Assembly (NCBI GenBank): GCA_040387035.1
Contig: JAZKEN010000028.1
Coordinates: 1 to 25,932, forward strand
Source: Methylotenera_A sp040387035
GTDB lineage: Bacteria > Pseudomonadota > Gammaproteobacteria > Burkholderiales > Methylophilaceae
Direction: 5' to 3'
Length of the DNA: 25,932 bases
Below, one piece after another: positions 15,278 to 23,174 of this stretch. Below the pieces are notes generated by a model, which worked only from the letters and a program-made list of their open reading frames with translations, was not told the DNA's origin and did no database searches. A program made the position numbers and the translations under genes. How positions within the stretch are numbered: the first letter of the stretch is position 1; the number at the start of each line of letters is the position of its first letter.

Positions 15278-16702
15278 ATGCCTATTTTTAATAACCGTTT
15301 TAGAAAGATTGTTGTGCTGATAAAACTCAAAAAAATACCTACCCGAATTGCCGTACTGTTGTTAGCGTTTACTCCCTTAATTACCCAAGCTGCCATCCAG
15401 GAATTCAAGCTCAGCAATGGCATGAAAGTGATCGTGCAGGAGGACCATCGTGCGCCGGTGGTGGTGTCACAAGTGTGGTATCGCGCAGGCAGCTTGGACG
15501 AAGTAAACGGTAAAACAGGTGTCGCGCATGTGTTGGAGCATATGATGTTCAAGGGCACCAAGCACGTGCCAGCAGGCCAGTTCTCACGACTTGTTGCCGC
15601 GGCAGGGGGTAAAGAAAACGCTTTTACCGGTACCGATTACACTTGTTATTTTCAGCAGCTGGAAAAATCGCATTTGCCTTTATCCATGAAGCTGGAAGCG
15701 GATCGCATGGCCAACCTGGTGATTACCGATGCCGAATTTGCAAAGGAAATCAAGGTGGTGATGGAAGAGCGTCGCTGGCGTACCGAAGATAAGCCGCAGT
15801 CAAAAGTGAATGAGCAGTTCCAGGCCACCACTTTTAATGCTCACCCTTATGGCAGGCCCGTAGTAGGCTGGATGAATGACCTGGAAAATATGACCGCAGC
15901 CGATGCCCGTGAATGGTACAAAACTTGGTATGCACCCAATAACGCGACCTTGGTGGTGGTGGGCGATGTTAGAACGCAAGACGTTTTAAAATTAGCCAAA
16001 CAATATTTTGGCCCGCTCAAACCTAAAGTATTGCCAGCCAGGAAACCGCAGACAGAACCGGCACAAATCGGTGAGCGTCGTGTAGTGGTTAAAGCGCCAG
16101 GCAAGCTGCCGTATTTGGCGATGGGCTTTCATGCGCCTACGCTGCAAGACAAGCCCATGACTCCTGAGCAGGCTTGGGAGCCTTACGCGTTGGATGTGTT
16201 GGCCGGTGTATTAAGCGGCAATGATTCTGCCCGCTTAAACCAGAAACTGGTACGCGAAACTTCGATTGCAGTGGATGTTGGCGCTGGTTATGATAGTACT
16301 GCACGTGGCCGCCAAGCCTTGTTTGAATTGGTTGGCACGCCTGCTGAAGGCAAAACTGTGGCTGAGCTGGAAGCCGCCTTAATCGCGCAGATTGAGCTGA
16401 TTAAAACAGGTGGCGTGACACAAACAGAGTTAGATAGGGTGAAGGCGGCGGTCATTGCAGCAGATGTGTATCAGCGCGATTCCATGTTTTACCAGGCGAT
16501 GCAAATCGGCCAGCTGGAAACAATGGGCTACAGCTGGCGTCTGCTGGAAGAGTATCCGGACAGGTTAAAAGCGATCACTTCTGAGCAAGTGCAGGCTGTC
16601 GCCAAAAAATATTTGGTGAAAGACAATATGACGATTGCAACCCTGGATCCGCAACCGATTGATCCTAACGCTAAACCAGCCGGCAAACCCCACGTCCACT
16701 AA
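15278..16702 (+). CDS. M16 family zinc metallopeptidase, catalytic subunit
   Basis: 474 residues from the ATG at 15278. The inverted zinc motif HVLEH (H84, E87, H88) with the downstream Glu in VVMEERR (~163) marks an active M16B peptidase. The upstream NGMKVIVQEDHRAPVV and downstream YGRPVVGW are also conserved. A signal peptide ending ITQA places it in the periplasm. With the ATG the signal n-region is long; GTG at 15314 (AGAAAG 6 bases upstream) would give a more normal signal peptide (MLIKLKK...), and TTG at 15254 is also in frame. It is followed by a non-catalytic M16 partner, so the two probably form a heterodimer. The C-terminus is His/Pro-rich (PHVH). Confidence 0.92.
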   Translation: MPIFNNRFRKIVVLIKLKKIPTRIAVLLLAFTPLITQAAIQEFKLSNGMKVIVQEDHRAPVVVSQVWYRAGSLDEVNGKTGVAHVLEHMMFKGTKHVPAGQFSRLVAAAGGKENAFTGTDYTCYFQQLEKSHLPLSMKLEADRMANLVITDAEFAKEIKVVMEERRWRTEDKPQSKVNEQFQATTFNAHPYGRPVVGWMNDLENMTAADAREWYKTWYAPNNATLVVVGDVRTQDVLKLAKQYFGPLKPKVLPARKPQTEPAQIGERRVVVKAPGKLPYLAMGFHAPTLQDKPMTPEQAWEPYALDVLAGVLSGNDSARLNQKLVRETSIAVDVGAGYDSTARGRQALFELVGTPAEGKTVAELEAALIAQIELIKTGGVTQTELDRVKAAVIAADVYQRDSMFYQAMQIGQLETMGYSWRLLEEYPDRLKAITSEQVQAVAKKYLVKDNMTIATLDPQPIDPNAKPAGKPHVH

Positions 16703-16710
16703 TGAAAAAC

Positions 16711-16801
16711 TTAAACCGCGTCGTGATGCGTTGTTACGCAACACCTTGTGTACTAAACGTACACGGCGGCACTGCTTGCCTAGCCTCACTTAGCGCTTTA
16801 A
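16711..16801. repeat. 91-bp imperfect inverted repeat centred on GTAC-TAAAC-GTAC
   Basis: Two 43-base arms (16711-16753 and 16759-16801) flank a 5-base loop. The arms match best at the outer ends (TTAAA-CGC, GTGA) and at the centre (GTGTAC/GTACAC), with mismatches between. It lies just after the first M16 gene and would fold into a long hairpin in RNA. It looks like a dispersed intergenic palindrome, or a structured 3' region, rather than a simple terminator, since no U-tract follows. Confidence 0.55.
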
Positions 16802-16843
16802 ATCTTTCTGGTAATTTATATGGCAATAATTTTTCACTTTGTC

Positions 16844-16863
16844 ATTCCCGCGAAAGCGGGAAT
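16844..16863. repeat. dRS3-like short palindromic repeat (ATTCCC-N8-GGGAAT)
   Basis: ATTCCCGC-GAAA-GCGGGAAT is a perfect 8-bp stem with a GAAA loop. It fits the ATTCCC-N8-GGGAAT form of the Neisseria dRS3 repeat, and the flanks GTC and CCA match a very common proteobacterial intergenic repeat. It ends 18 bases before the start codon of the second M16 gene, inside its leader. Confidence 0.7.
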
Positions 16864-16881
16864 CCATTTTAAGGTTTTACA

Positions 16882-18180
16882 ATGAAAAAAATACAATTCT
16901 TAATCGTTTTAGTGACTAGCTTAGTCGCAATCAGTGCAAGTGCTGCCGTTAAAATTCAGCACTGGCAAACCAGTTCGGGTAGCCAAGTGTATTTTGTTGA
17001 AAATCACGATTTGCCGATTTTAGACATGAGCGTGAATTTTCCTGCAGGTAGTTCGCGCGATACCAAGCAGACTTCCGGTGTGGCGGGAGTGACCAAATAC
17101 CTGATGACCTTGGGTGCGGACGGCATGAATGAAGAGGCGATTACTAACCAATTTGCCGATATCGGCGCTGTTTTGGGTGGTGAGCTGGATTTGGATAGGG
17201 CGGCTTTTAAATTGCGCACGTTGACCAGCGAGCAGGCAAAGGCACTGACGGTATTCAATAAAATACTGCACAAACCTGATTTTCCACAGGCAATCTTAGA
17301 ACGCGAAAAAACACGTATCGTTGCGGGCTTGCAAGAATCGGCCACGCAACCAGAAAGCATCTCAAACAAGGCTTTTATGCAGGCATTGTATGGTGTGCAT
17401 CCTTACAGCCTGGATGAGAGTGGTGAAATCGAGACAATCAATGCTATCAAGCGTGAAAATTTAGTGGCGTTTTATCAGCAGTATTACACCGCTAAAAGCG
17501 CAGTGATTGCATTGATTGGCGATATGACAGAAGCACAAGCGCATGCGATTGCTGAAGACGTATCTAAAGGCTTGCCACAAGGGGCTGCGATACCAAAAAT
17601 TGCAGCCGTGACCCTGCCGCAGGCACCCAACACACAAAACATTAACCATCCAGCAAGCCAAGCCCATATTCTATTAGGTTACCCAGGTGTTAAGCGTGGT
17701 GATGCAGATTACTTTCCTTTATACGTCGGTAATTACATTCTAGGCGGCGGCGGATTTGTATCGCGCTTAACCGAAGAGGTGCGTGAGAAACGCGGTTTGG
17801 TTTACAGCGTATACAGCTACTTTATGCCGATGGGCGAGTTAGGTCCTTTTCAAATTGGACTGCAAACCAAAAAAGAACAAGCCAGTGACGCACTAAAAGT
17901 GGTGAATGAAACCGTTGCCAAATTTATGCAAAATGGTGTGACTGAAAAAGAACTGAAAGCGGCGAAATCGAACATTGTTGGCGGCTTTCCAATGCGTATC
18001 GATAGCAACAGCAAAATCCTGGATTACCTGAGCATTATCGGTTTTTACCAATTGCCCATGACCTACCTGGATGACTTCAATAAAGAAATCGAAAAAGTCA
18101 CAACAGCACAAATCAAGGATGCGTTTATTAGGCGCGTCAAACCTGCTAATTTTGTCGCAGTGACAGTGGGTGCGCAGTAA
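16882..18180 (+). CDS. M16 family peptidase-like protein, non-zinc (regulatory) subunit
   Basis: 432 residues with a signal peptide (residues 1-21, ending ASA). It aligns with the preceding M16 peptidase, but the HxxEH site reads GVTKY (about residues 69-73), so zinc cannot be bound. The C-terminal half keeps the GGGGFVSRLTEEVREKRG segment and the Arg/Tyr residues (R304, Y308/Y311) that M16 partner subunits supply to the substrate. This is the usual division of labour in bacterial M16B heterodimers. AAGG lies about 9 bases before the ATG, just downstream of the dRS3-like repeat. It is probably co-transcribed with the first M16 gene despite the 180-base spacer. Confidence 0.92.
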   Translation: MKKIQFLIVLVTSLVAISASAAVKIQHWQTSSGSQVYFVENHDLPILDMSVNFPAGSSRDTKQTSGVAGVTKYLMTLGADGMNEEAITNQFADIGAVLGGELDLDRAAFKLRTLTSEQAKALTVFNKILHKPDFPQAILEREKTRIVAGLQESATQPESISNKAFMQALYGVHPYSLDESGEIETINAIKRENLVAFYQQYYTAKSAVIALIGDMTEAQAHAIAEDVSKGLPQGAAIPKIAAVTLPQAPNTQNINHPASQAHILLGYPGVKRGDADYFPLYVGNYILGGGGFVSRLTEEVREKRGLVYSVYSYFMPMGELGPFQIGLQTKKEQASDALKVVNETVAKFMQNGVTEKELKAAKSNIVGGFPMRIDSNSKILDYLSIIGFYQLPMTYLDDFNKEIEKVTTAQIKDAFIRRVKPANFVAVTVGAQ

Positions 18181-18217
18181 ATAATAAAATTAAGGTTAAA
18201 ATAAGGTTTTGCACTGC

Positions 18218-18808
18218 ATGCAAAGCCTTATTTTGCCAAAACTACCTGCCCCTAAATCCTCAAAAACCAATCAAGTCCGCATCAATGCTGGTATTTGGCG
18301 TAGCCGTCTGCTTAAGTTTCCTGATGTGGAAGGCCTGCGACCTACGCCAGAGCGCGTGCGTCAAACGGTGTTTAACTGGCTTGGCCAGGACTTAACGGGT
18401 AAAATCTGCCTGGATTTATTTGCAGGCACCGGTGCGTTTGGGTTTGAGGCATTGTCACGTAATGCAAAAAGTGTGGTGATGGTCGAAAATTCCGGTTTAG
18501 CCTATCAATCGCTGATGCAGAACCAGCAATTGCTCGACGCGAAAAACGGCCAGATTTTACGCCAGGATGTTTTAGCCTATTTAAACCACAATACACAGAA
18601 ATTCGATGTGATATTTTGTGACCCGCCTTATCATAAAGCCTGGCTGGAAAAAATATTACCTACATTAAATCAGCATCTTAGCCAGGGTGGCTTGTTGTAT
18701 ATAGAAGCTGAATTTGCGCTTGAATCAAGCGAACTGTTAACTGGCTGGCAACTGGTCAAACAAAATAAAGCAGGCAACGTTTATTATCATTTGCTAAAAT
18801 CTGAGTAA
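18218..18808 (+). CDS. rsmD: RsmD, 16S rRNA (guanine-966 N2) methyltransferase
   Basis: 196 residues from the ATG at 18218. The N-terminus carries the RNA-binding signature NAGIWRSRLLKFP, followed by GLRPTPERVRQTVFNWL. SAM motif I is LDLFAGTGAFGFEALSR and the catalytic motif is DPPYHK. RsmD methylates G966 of 16S rRNA late in 30S assembly. An in-frame TTG at 18209 would add three residues but has AAGG too close; AAGG to the ATG is about 11 bases. It lies 37 bases after the M16 pair and upstream of coaD, the common rsmD-coaD pairing. Confidence 0.95.
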   Translation: MQSLILPKLPAPKSSKTNQVRINAGIWRSRLLKFPDVEGLRPTPERVRQTVFNWLGQDLTGKICLDLFAGTGAFGFEALSRNAKSVVMVENSGLAYQSLMQNQQLLDAKNGQILRQDVLAYLNHNTQKFDVIFCDPPYHKAWLEKILPTLNQHLSQGGLLYIEAEFALESSELLTGWQLVKQNKAGNVYYHLLKSE

Positions 18809-18816
18809 GCGTTTTG

Positions 18817-18964
18817 AAAACTTCTAGTTTAGGATGAAGTGCAAGGCGCACGGAGCTCAAAAACCAGAATGTACATGTGTTAAATTGATAGAGTACATGA
18901 GGATTTTGAGCACGATTTAATCCCAAAAAGTTAACGCAGCAATTCGCCTAAAATAGGAGCTTTT
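18817..18964. repeat. Long imperfect inverted repeat spanning the rsmD-coaD gap and the coaD ribosome-binding site
   Basis: The left arm (18817-18874) and right arm (18893-18964) flank an 18-base loop bordered by GTAC on each side. Paired blocks include GCTCAAAA/TTTTGAGC near the centre and TTTAGG...GAA/TTC...CCTAAAA further out. At the outer end CTTCT faces AGGAG. The right arm has about 14 extra bases. AGGAG at 18954-18958 is the coaD Shine-Dalgarno, so folding would sequester it. The element fills the whole intergenic space. Confidence 0.55.
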
Positions 18965-18965
18965 A

Positions 18966-19463
18966 GTGAGCAAAAACCGCATTGCCGTTTACCCTGGTAC
19001 TTTTGACCCCATCACCTTGGGGCACGAAGATATCGTGCACAGGGCCGCTAATCTATTTGATGAATTGATAGTGGCAGTGGCTGGCAGTACCAATAAAAGC
19101 ACCTTATTTACCTTAGACGAGCGTGTCGATTTAGCGAAAAGCGGGTTTAAAAAAGCCGGCAATATCAAGGTCATGGGCTTTAGCGGCTTGCTGATGCAAT
19201 TTGTGCAAGACCAGGGTGCACAAATGGTGATTCGCGGTTTGCGTGCTGCCTCAGACTTTGAATATGAGTTTCAATTGGCCGGTATGAACCGCAAGCTTTA
19301 TCCAAAATTAGAGACACTATTTTTAACGCCAGCCGAGCAATATATGTTTGTGTCTTCCAGTTTGGTGCGCGAAGTAGCTAAGTTGGGCGGTGACGTGCAC
19401 CAGTTCGTTTCTTCTACCGTGGAAGATGCGATTATCCATAAACTTAAAAATATTAAAGCCTAA
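18966..19463 (+). CDS. coaD: CoaD, phosphopantetheine adenylyltransferase
   Basis: 165 residues, the normal length. It transfers AMP from ATP to 4'-phosphopantetheine, the penultimate step of coenzyme A synthesis. Motifs are YPGTFDPITLGHEDI (residues ~8-22, with the T/HxGH nucleotidyltransferase signature), RGLRAASDFEYEFQ (substrate contacts) and FVSSSLVREVA near residue 130. The start is GTG at 18966 with AGGAGC 6 bases upstream; that site lies in the right arm of a long inverted repeat. The gene is followed 12 bases later by the ferredoxin gene, a frequent pairing in proteobacteria. Confidence 0.96.
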   Translation: MSKNRIAVYPGTFDPITLGHEDIVHRAANLFDELIVAVAGSTNKSTLFTLDERVDLAKSGFKKAGNIKVMGFSGLLMQFVQDQGAQMVIRGLRAASDFEYEFQLAGMNRKLYPKLETLFLTPAEQYMFVSSSLVREVAKLGGDVHQFVSSTVEDAIIHKLKNIKA

Positions 19464-19475
19464 GCACACATCCAT

Positions 19476-19733
19476 ATGGCGCTTTTTATTACAGATGAAT
19501 GCATTAATTGCGACGTGTGCGAGCCAGAGTGCCCGAATGAAGCGATTTACCAGGGCCAGGAAATCTACGAGATCAACCCCAACCTGTGTACGGAATGTGT
19601 AGGGCATTTTGATAAACCGCAGTGTGTGGCGGTATGCCCGGTGAGTTGCATTCCGCTCAATCCGGACATGGTTGAAACGCAGGAACAATTGCTGGAAAAG
19701 TATTACAGAATTACACAACTCAAAACTGCTTAA
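19476..19733 (+). CDS. yfhL: YfhL-type 2[4Fe-4S] ferredoxin
   Basis: 85 residues. Two cluster-binding motifs are visible: CINCDVCEPECP (CxxCxxCxxxCP, residues ~9-20), then CTECVGHFDKPQCVAVCP, where eight residues are inserted between the second and third Cys. That insertion and the helical C-terminal tail characterise the YfhL/Allochromatium-type ferredoxins, which have low-potential clusters. It is a soluble cytoplasmic electron carrier; partners cannot be read here. It starts 12 bases after coaD and is probably co-transcribed. No Fe-S assembly genes are nearby. Confidence 0.93.
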   Translation: MALFITDECINCDVCEPECPNEAIYQGQEIYEINPNLCTECVGHFDKPQCVAVCPVSCIPLNPDMVETQEQLLEKYYRITQLKTA

Positions 19734-19788
19734 GCAGCTTTGCACTTGTAAAAACTAATTAAAAAACTTAAATCTTGGAGAATCTAGC

Positions 19789-20190
19789 ATGAGAATCTTG
19801 CACACCATGTTGCGCGTGGGAAACCTGGAGCAATCTATTCATTTTTATACCAAAGTGCTGGGCATGAAGCTGATTCGCCAACATGATTATCCGGATGGTG
19901 AATTCACGCTGGCTTTCGTCGGCTATGGCAACGAATACGATAATAGCGTGATTGAGCTTACCTACAACTATGGCAAAGCCAGCTACGAAATGGGTGGTGC
20001 TTATGGCCATATGGCGATTGAAGTCGATGACGCATACAAGGCTTGTGAACAAGTGAAAGCTGCTGGCGGAAAAGTGATTCGCGAAGCAGGGCCAATGAAG
20101 CATGGCACGATTGTGATTGCGTTTATTGAAGACCCGGATGGTTATAAGATTGAGTTTATCCAAAAGGGGACTATTGAGTATCCCAGGTAA
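19789..20190 (+). CDS. gloA: GloA, lactoylglutathione lyase (glyoxalase I)
   Basis: 133 residues, a single vicinal-oxygen-chelate (VOC) domain pair. It converts the hemithioacetal of methylglyoxal and glutathione to S-lactoylglutathione. The four metal ligands of the E. coli enzyme are conserved at identical positions: H5, E56, H74 and E122. The opening MRILHTMLRVGNLEQSI and DPDGYKIEFI are family hallmarks. The short form without the extra loops of yeast or human enzymes suggests a Ni2+/Co2+-dependent dimer. GGAG lies about 8 bases before the ATG. The small unknown gene at 20201 begins 10 bases after it. Confidence 0.96.
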   Translation: MRILHTMLRVGNLEQSIHFYTKVLGMKLIRQHDYPDGEFTLAFVGYGNEYDNSVIELTYNYGKASYEMGGAYGHMAIEVDDAYKACEQVKAAGGKVIREAGPMKHGTIVIAFIEDPDGYKIEFIQKGTIEYPR

Positions 20191-20200
20191 GTTACCACTG

Positions 20201-20452
20201 ATGGCTGATAATATTCAACAGCTTAGAATTGCAGTACAAGCCGCGCTGGATGGCGATTGGGAAAAATCGCACCTTATTGCACAGGATTATTCCGATAGCA
20301 CGGCCAATTGGTTGCACGCCGTACTACATAAGATTGAGGGCGACAGATTCAATAGTAATTATTGGTATGCCAGGACCAATGGCAGAAAGTTTGAAGACTT
20401 TGCTGATGCAAACCTGGAATTGAATGCGATTAAAAATAGCCTGGTCGATTAA
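20201..20452 (+). CDS. Small conserved protein of unknown function downstream of gloA
   Basis: 83 residues from the ATG at 20201; AGGTAAG lies about 10 bases upstream and overlaps the gloA stop. The frame is open further upstream (to 20117), but that part overlaps gloA and is not needed. The sequence is predicted helical, with the conserved-looking core DGDWEKSHLIAQD, ANWLHAVLHKIEGD and NYWYARTNGR. I recall similar unnamed proteins in other proteobacteria but no assigned role. There is no signal peptide or Cys. The distance to gloA suggests one transcript. It converges with the DUF6445 gene, the stops being about 20 bases apart. Confidence 0.75.
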   Translation: MADNIQQLRIAVQAALDGDWEKSHLIAQDYSDSTANWLHAVLHKIEGDRFNSNYWYARTNGRKFEDFADANLELNAIKNSLVD

Positions 20453-20472
20453 AGCTTAGTAAGCCTGAAGCA

Positions 20473-21156
20473 TTAGATTTTAACCGCCTGTGTCCTTTTT
20501 AATGGAAACACACTGTGCTTCTGCGCATCAATCTTATTCACAAAAAACACCTGAGCAAGCCTTGAATCTTGCAGGGTCTTGCCAAAAAAATGGTTGGCCG
20601 AGTGGTAGTGGCGGCCTTCATATAAAATCAGCGTGTTGTAGACATTATTCACGCGCACGATTTCATCGAACATGCTGTGATAGCTGGTATCCATCACGAT
20701 TTGACCCGCTTTAAATCGCTCATCGTTTTCTGCTAAACAACGCTCATATTTTTCGGCATCAAAGCTTTTATTGGGCTTAAATAAAGAGGTGCCACCATTC
20801 AACGGTGCATCGGGGGTTAAATAAAGCACACCAGCAAATATGGTGTTTTGATCGGTATGAATCACACCCTGCGCATACTCTTCGGTGACGCTTTGAAAAC
20901 TGGTAGAAATCGCCCAGCGCATATAATCGTATTCGGTGTTATGAAAAGCAGACACCAATTTTTTGATGATCCTTTCGTGTAGCGCTTTGTCTAGATCGAC
21001 TAAATCTAATGTTCTGCTGCCCGGGTAGACATACTTTACATTTTCTTTCTCCTTAAGGGATAAGAATTGTTGTGCCAGCGCAAATTTTCGGATTGCATCT
21101 GGATTCTGATAGAAATTTTCAATAACGGCGACAGGGTATAAATTCATATCATTCAT
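20473..21156 (-). CDS. DUF6445 family protein, 2-oxoglutarate/Fe(II) oxygenase-like
   Basis: 228 residues from the ATG at 21156. The open frame reaches 21297 but would then overlap the M23 gene, and family similarity starts at LYPVAVIENFYQNPDAIRKFA. Visible features are YPGSRT, IHTDQN (HxD, H100/D102), FAGVLYLTPDAPLNGGTSLF and YEGRHYHSANHFFG. A distal His (183-189 region) plus Arg199 would complete an Fe(II)/2-oxoglutarate facial triad of the cupin-like fold. That assignment is by pattern only and the substrate is unknown. No Shine-Dalgarno is visible before the start. It follows the M23 gene by 68 bases and may be the tail of the cre operon. Confidence 0.75.
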   Translation of the reverse strand: MNDMNLYPVAVIENFYQNPDAIRKFALAQQFLSLKEKENVKYVYPGSRTLDLVDLDKALHERIIKKLVSAFHNTEYDYMRWAISTSFQSVTEEYAQGVIHTDQNTIFAGVLYLTPDAPLNGGTSLFKPNKSFDAEKYERCLAENDERFKAGQIVMDTSYHSMFDEIVRVNNVYNTLILYEGRHYHSANHFFGKTLQDSRLAQVFFVNKIDAQKHSVFPLKRTQAVKI

Positions 21157-21224
21157 TTTTAGCGGTAATCTAGCTTGTAGTATAGCGTTGCAGGCATTTT
21201 TTTGCCACCAGCCACTTGTTGGCG

Positions 21225-21725
21225 CTATTGAAATCCATCCGCTGGATCCAAATAAAACATACGCTTCCAGCCTTGCCAGCCTGTTGTAAAGCGCCAAGGG
21301 TAGGGGATTAAGCTGAATACGCTGTAATGTAAATGCGGTGGCTTGCCTTTGGCGTTTCCAGAATCACCCACAGCACCAATAATGTCGCCTCTTCCGGCAT
21401 AGTCCAGTACCTGTGCATTAATTGAATGAAGATGTGCGTAATAGTGGATACGCCATTTTGGCCCCAATATCGCCACTACCTTACCACCCATTTCAATACT
21501 GCCTGCATAAAGGACTATACCGTTTGTGCTGCTGATGACGCGCGACCCTTTGGCTGCGAAGATATCAATGCCTTTATGTACGCCCGATTTCCCCCACGGG
21601 GTATACCAGAAACTATTGGCGTTCCAATCTCGCGCTGTTGCATTGTTGACAGGAATAACCCCGTGCTGGGGAATGCATAGACCCAGCACCAGGGTGATTG
21701 CTAAAATAATCCATACTTTTAGCAT
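21225..21725 (-). CDS. M23 family (LytM-type) metallopeptidase downstream of creD
   Basis: 166 residues with an N-terminal hydrophobic segment (residues 4-18) acting as signal or anchor, so it works in the periplasm. The LytM zinc site is intact: H50 and D54 in HKGIDIFA, then HLH (131-133), plus the catalytic-type His98 in YYAHLHS. Family members are glycyl-glycine or D,D-endopeptidases that cut peptidoglycan crosslinks. It starts only 8 bases after the creD stop and lacks its own clear Shine-Dalgarno, so it is probably expressed with creD under CreB control. The catalytic residues argue for real hydrolase activity rather than a degenerate activator of the EnvC/NlpD kind. Confidence 0.9.
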   Translation of the reverse strand: MLKVWIILAITLVLGLCIPQHGVIPVNNATARDWNANSFWYTPWGKSGVHKGIDIFAAKGSRVISSTNGIVLYAGSIEMGGKVVAILGPKWRIHYYAHLHSINAQVLDYAGRGDIIGAVGDSGNAKGKPPHLHYSVFSLIPYPWRFTTGWQGWKRMFYLDPADGFQ

Positions 21726-21733
21726 ATTGGCTT

Positions 21734-23107
21734 TTACACTACATCGTAAGTGGAATGTGTTTGTAAGATTTCAGGCTTGCTACTGATTTGGTACCAATCC
21801 ACTTTGCGCGTAATCACCATGACCAAGGCTAGTAAGCCAAATACCAGCAATGAACCCATCAATAGCGCATTATCTTCGGATGCCAAAATGCCATACAGCG
21901 CGCCATATAAAGCGGTGAGCAAGCTGGCAAACACCAATCCATTGGTCTTGCTTTTCAAAACAAAGCTAAGGTAGTAACCCAGCAATCCCACGCAAGCGGC
22001 ACTTGCGGTGAGGTAGGCATAAGCAAAGCCGATTTGTTCAGCCAACGAAATCAGTAGCAAGTAAAATAACGCCATTGCCAAGCCCACAAACGTGTACTGG
22101 GCTGGGTGGATACGCAAGCGTTTTAAAATCTCAAATATAAAGAATCCGGCAAAGGTCAGGCCAATAAATAGTAAGCCGTATTTAGTGGCACGGTCAGCCT
22201 GGCTGTATACGTTGATCGGCTCTACAAAGCCTACGGATAGGGATTCTATTGGCTCTGCAGCATTAGCATTTCTTAAGTTTGCCATCAAGGCCGCTTGGTT
22301 ATTGCTAGATAACGATGAAACCTCCCAGCTTGCGCTAAAGCCATTGGCGTTAATTTTTTGGCTAGCGCTATCAGGCAAGAAGCTGCCATAAAAATGGGGT
22401 GATTTCCAACTGGATTGAAGTGCAATCTGGTTATTTTCGGCAACGGGGATTAAATTAAAGTCGTCTGTCCCACGCAGATTCAGTTTAAATTCAAAGGGTA
22501 TGGTACGGTTCAAGCTGTCTTCAATATTACCCAAGTTCACATGTATGCCATTACCAATGGCGTTCACACGGCTACCTTGTGCAAAAGGCAGCAAGGTATT
22601 GCCCCAGCTAAAAACGGGTTTGGTGGTTAAGCCTCTTGGGTCACTGATGCCCAGGCTGATAAAACTGGGTTGTACCGTAATGCTGCTGCCTGCGTGATAG
22701 GAACGGATATTAAGCTGCTCTGGCAATCTAAAACTACCTTTTACCGAGCCGCCGAGTTGATACATCAGCGCTTTATAGATACCTAATTTTTTGTATTCAT
22801 TGGTAAATCCACCCGCTACGTGAATGCTTTCCGGAAAGATAAATTCATATCTTTGTTCAGTTTTAAGCTCAGTTTTTTTAACACCGTTTTCTGTCGTGGT
22901 TTCTGAAAAACTTTCCAGGTAAGGTACTACTAATATTGGGCCCAATAAAGTTTGTGCCCTGGCTGAGCTTTTGGCGATATCTTCTTTTACTTCATTCTGT
23001 CTTTGTTGGCGCTCTAAAATCAGCGCATTGACATACATTACCGCCCACGACATTAAAATGGTCAGCAGAAAAATGCCCATTACTTTATATATAAATGATT
23101 TATTCAC
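21734..23107 (-). CDS. creD: CreD, inner-membrane protein of the Cre regulon
   Basis: 457 residues from GTG at 23107. AAGGAG lies 6 bases upstream of this GTG; the in-frame TTG at 23122 precedes that ribosome-binding site and is rejected. One N-terminal TM (residues ~5-24) is followed by a large periplasmic beta-rich domain (~25-290) with LLGPILVVP, GISDPRG and SFLPDSASQ. Then come several TM segments from ATKYGLLFIGLTFAGFFIFE to the C-terminus, as in CreD of E. coli. Its biochemical role is unknown; its expression changes colicin E2 tolerance and envelope phenotypes. A cre-tag lies between creC and this gene, giving it a CreB-controlled promoter of its own. Confidence 0.94.
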   Translation of the reverse strand: MNKSFIYKVMGIFLLTILMSWAVMYVNALILERQQRQNEVKEDIAKSSARAQTLLGPILVVPYLESFSETTTENGVKKTELKTEQRYEFIFPESIHVAGGFTNEYKKLGIYKALMYQLGGSVKGSFRLPEQLNIRSYHAGSSITVQPSFISLGISDPRGLTTKPVFSWGNTLLPFAQGSRVNAIGNGIHVNLGNIEDSLNRTIPFEFKLNLRGTDDFNLIPVAENNQIALQSSWKSPHFYGSFLPDSASQKINANGFSASWEVSSLSSNNQAALMANLRNANAAEPIESLSVGFVEPINVYSQADRATKYGLLFIGLTFAGFFIFEILKRLRIHPAQYTFVGLAMALFYLLLISLAEQIGFAYAYLTASAACVGLLGYYLSFVLKSKTNGLVFASLLTALYGALYGILASEDNALLMGSLLVFGLLALVMVITRKVDWYQISSKPEILQTHSTYDVV

Positions 23108-23174
23108 AATTAACTCCTTCAATACAATGGAGTTTGCAGAATATTCCGCTTAAGTGAAGTGATGATGCGGCTGT

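Noticed and set aside
21157..21297. N-terminal extension of the DUF6445 frame
   Set aside because: It overlaps the end of the M23 gene, shows no family similarity, and similarity begins just after the ATG at 21156.
23108..23122. TTG start for creD at 23122
   Set aside because: The AAGGAG ribosome-binding site lies downstream of it and is correctly spaced for the GTG at 23107.
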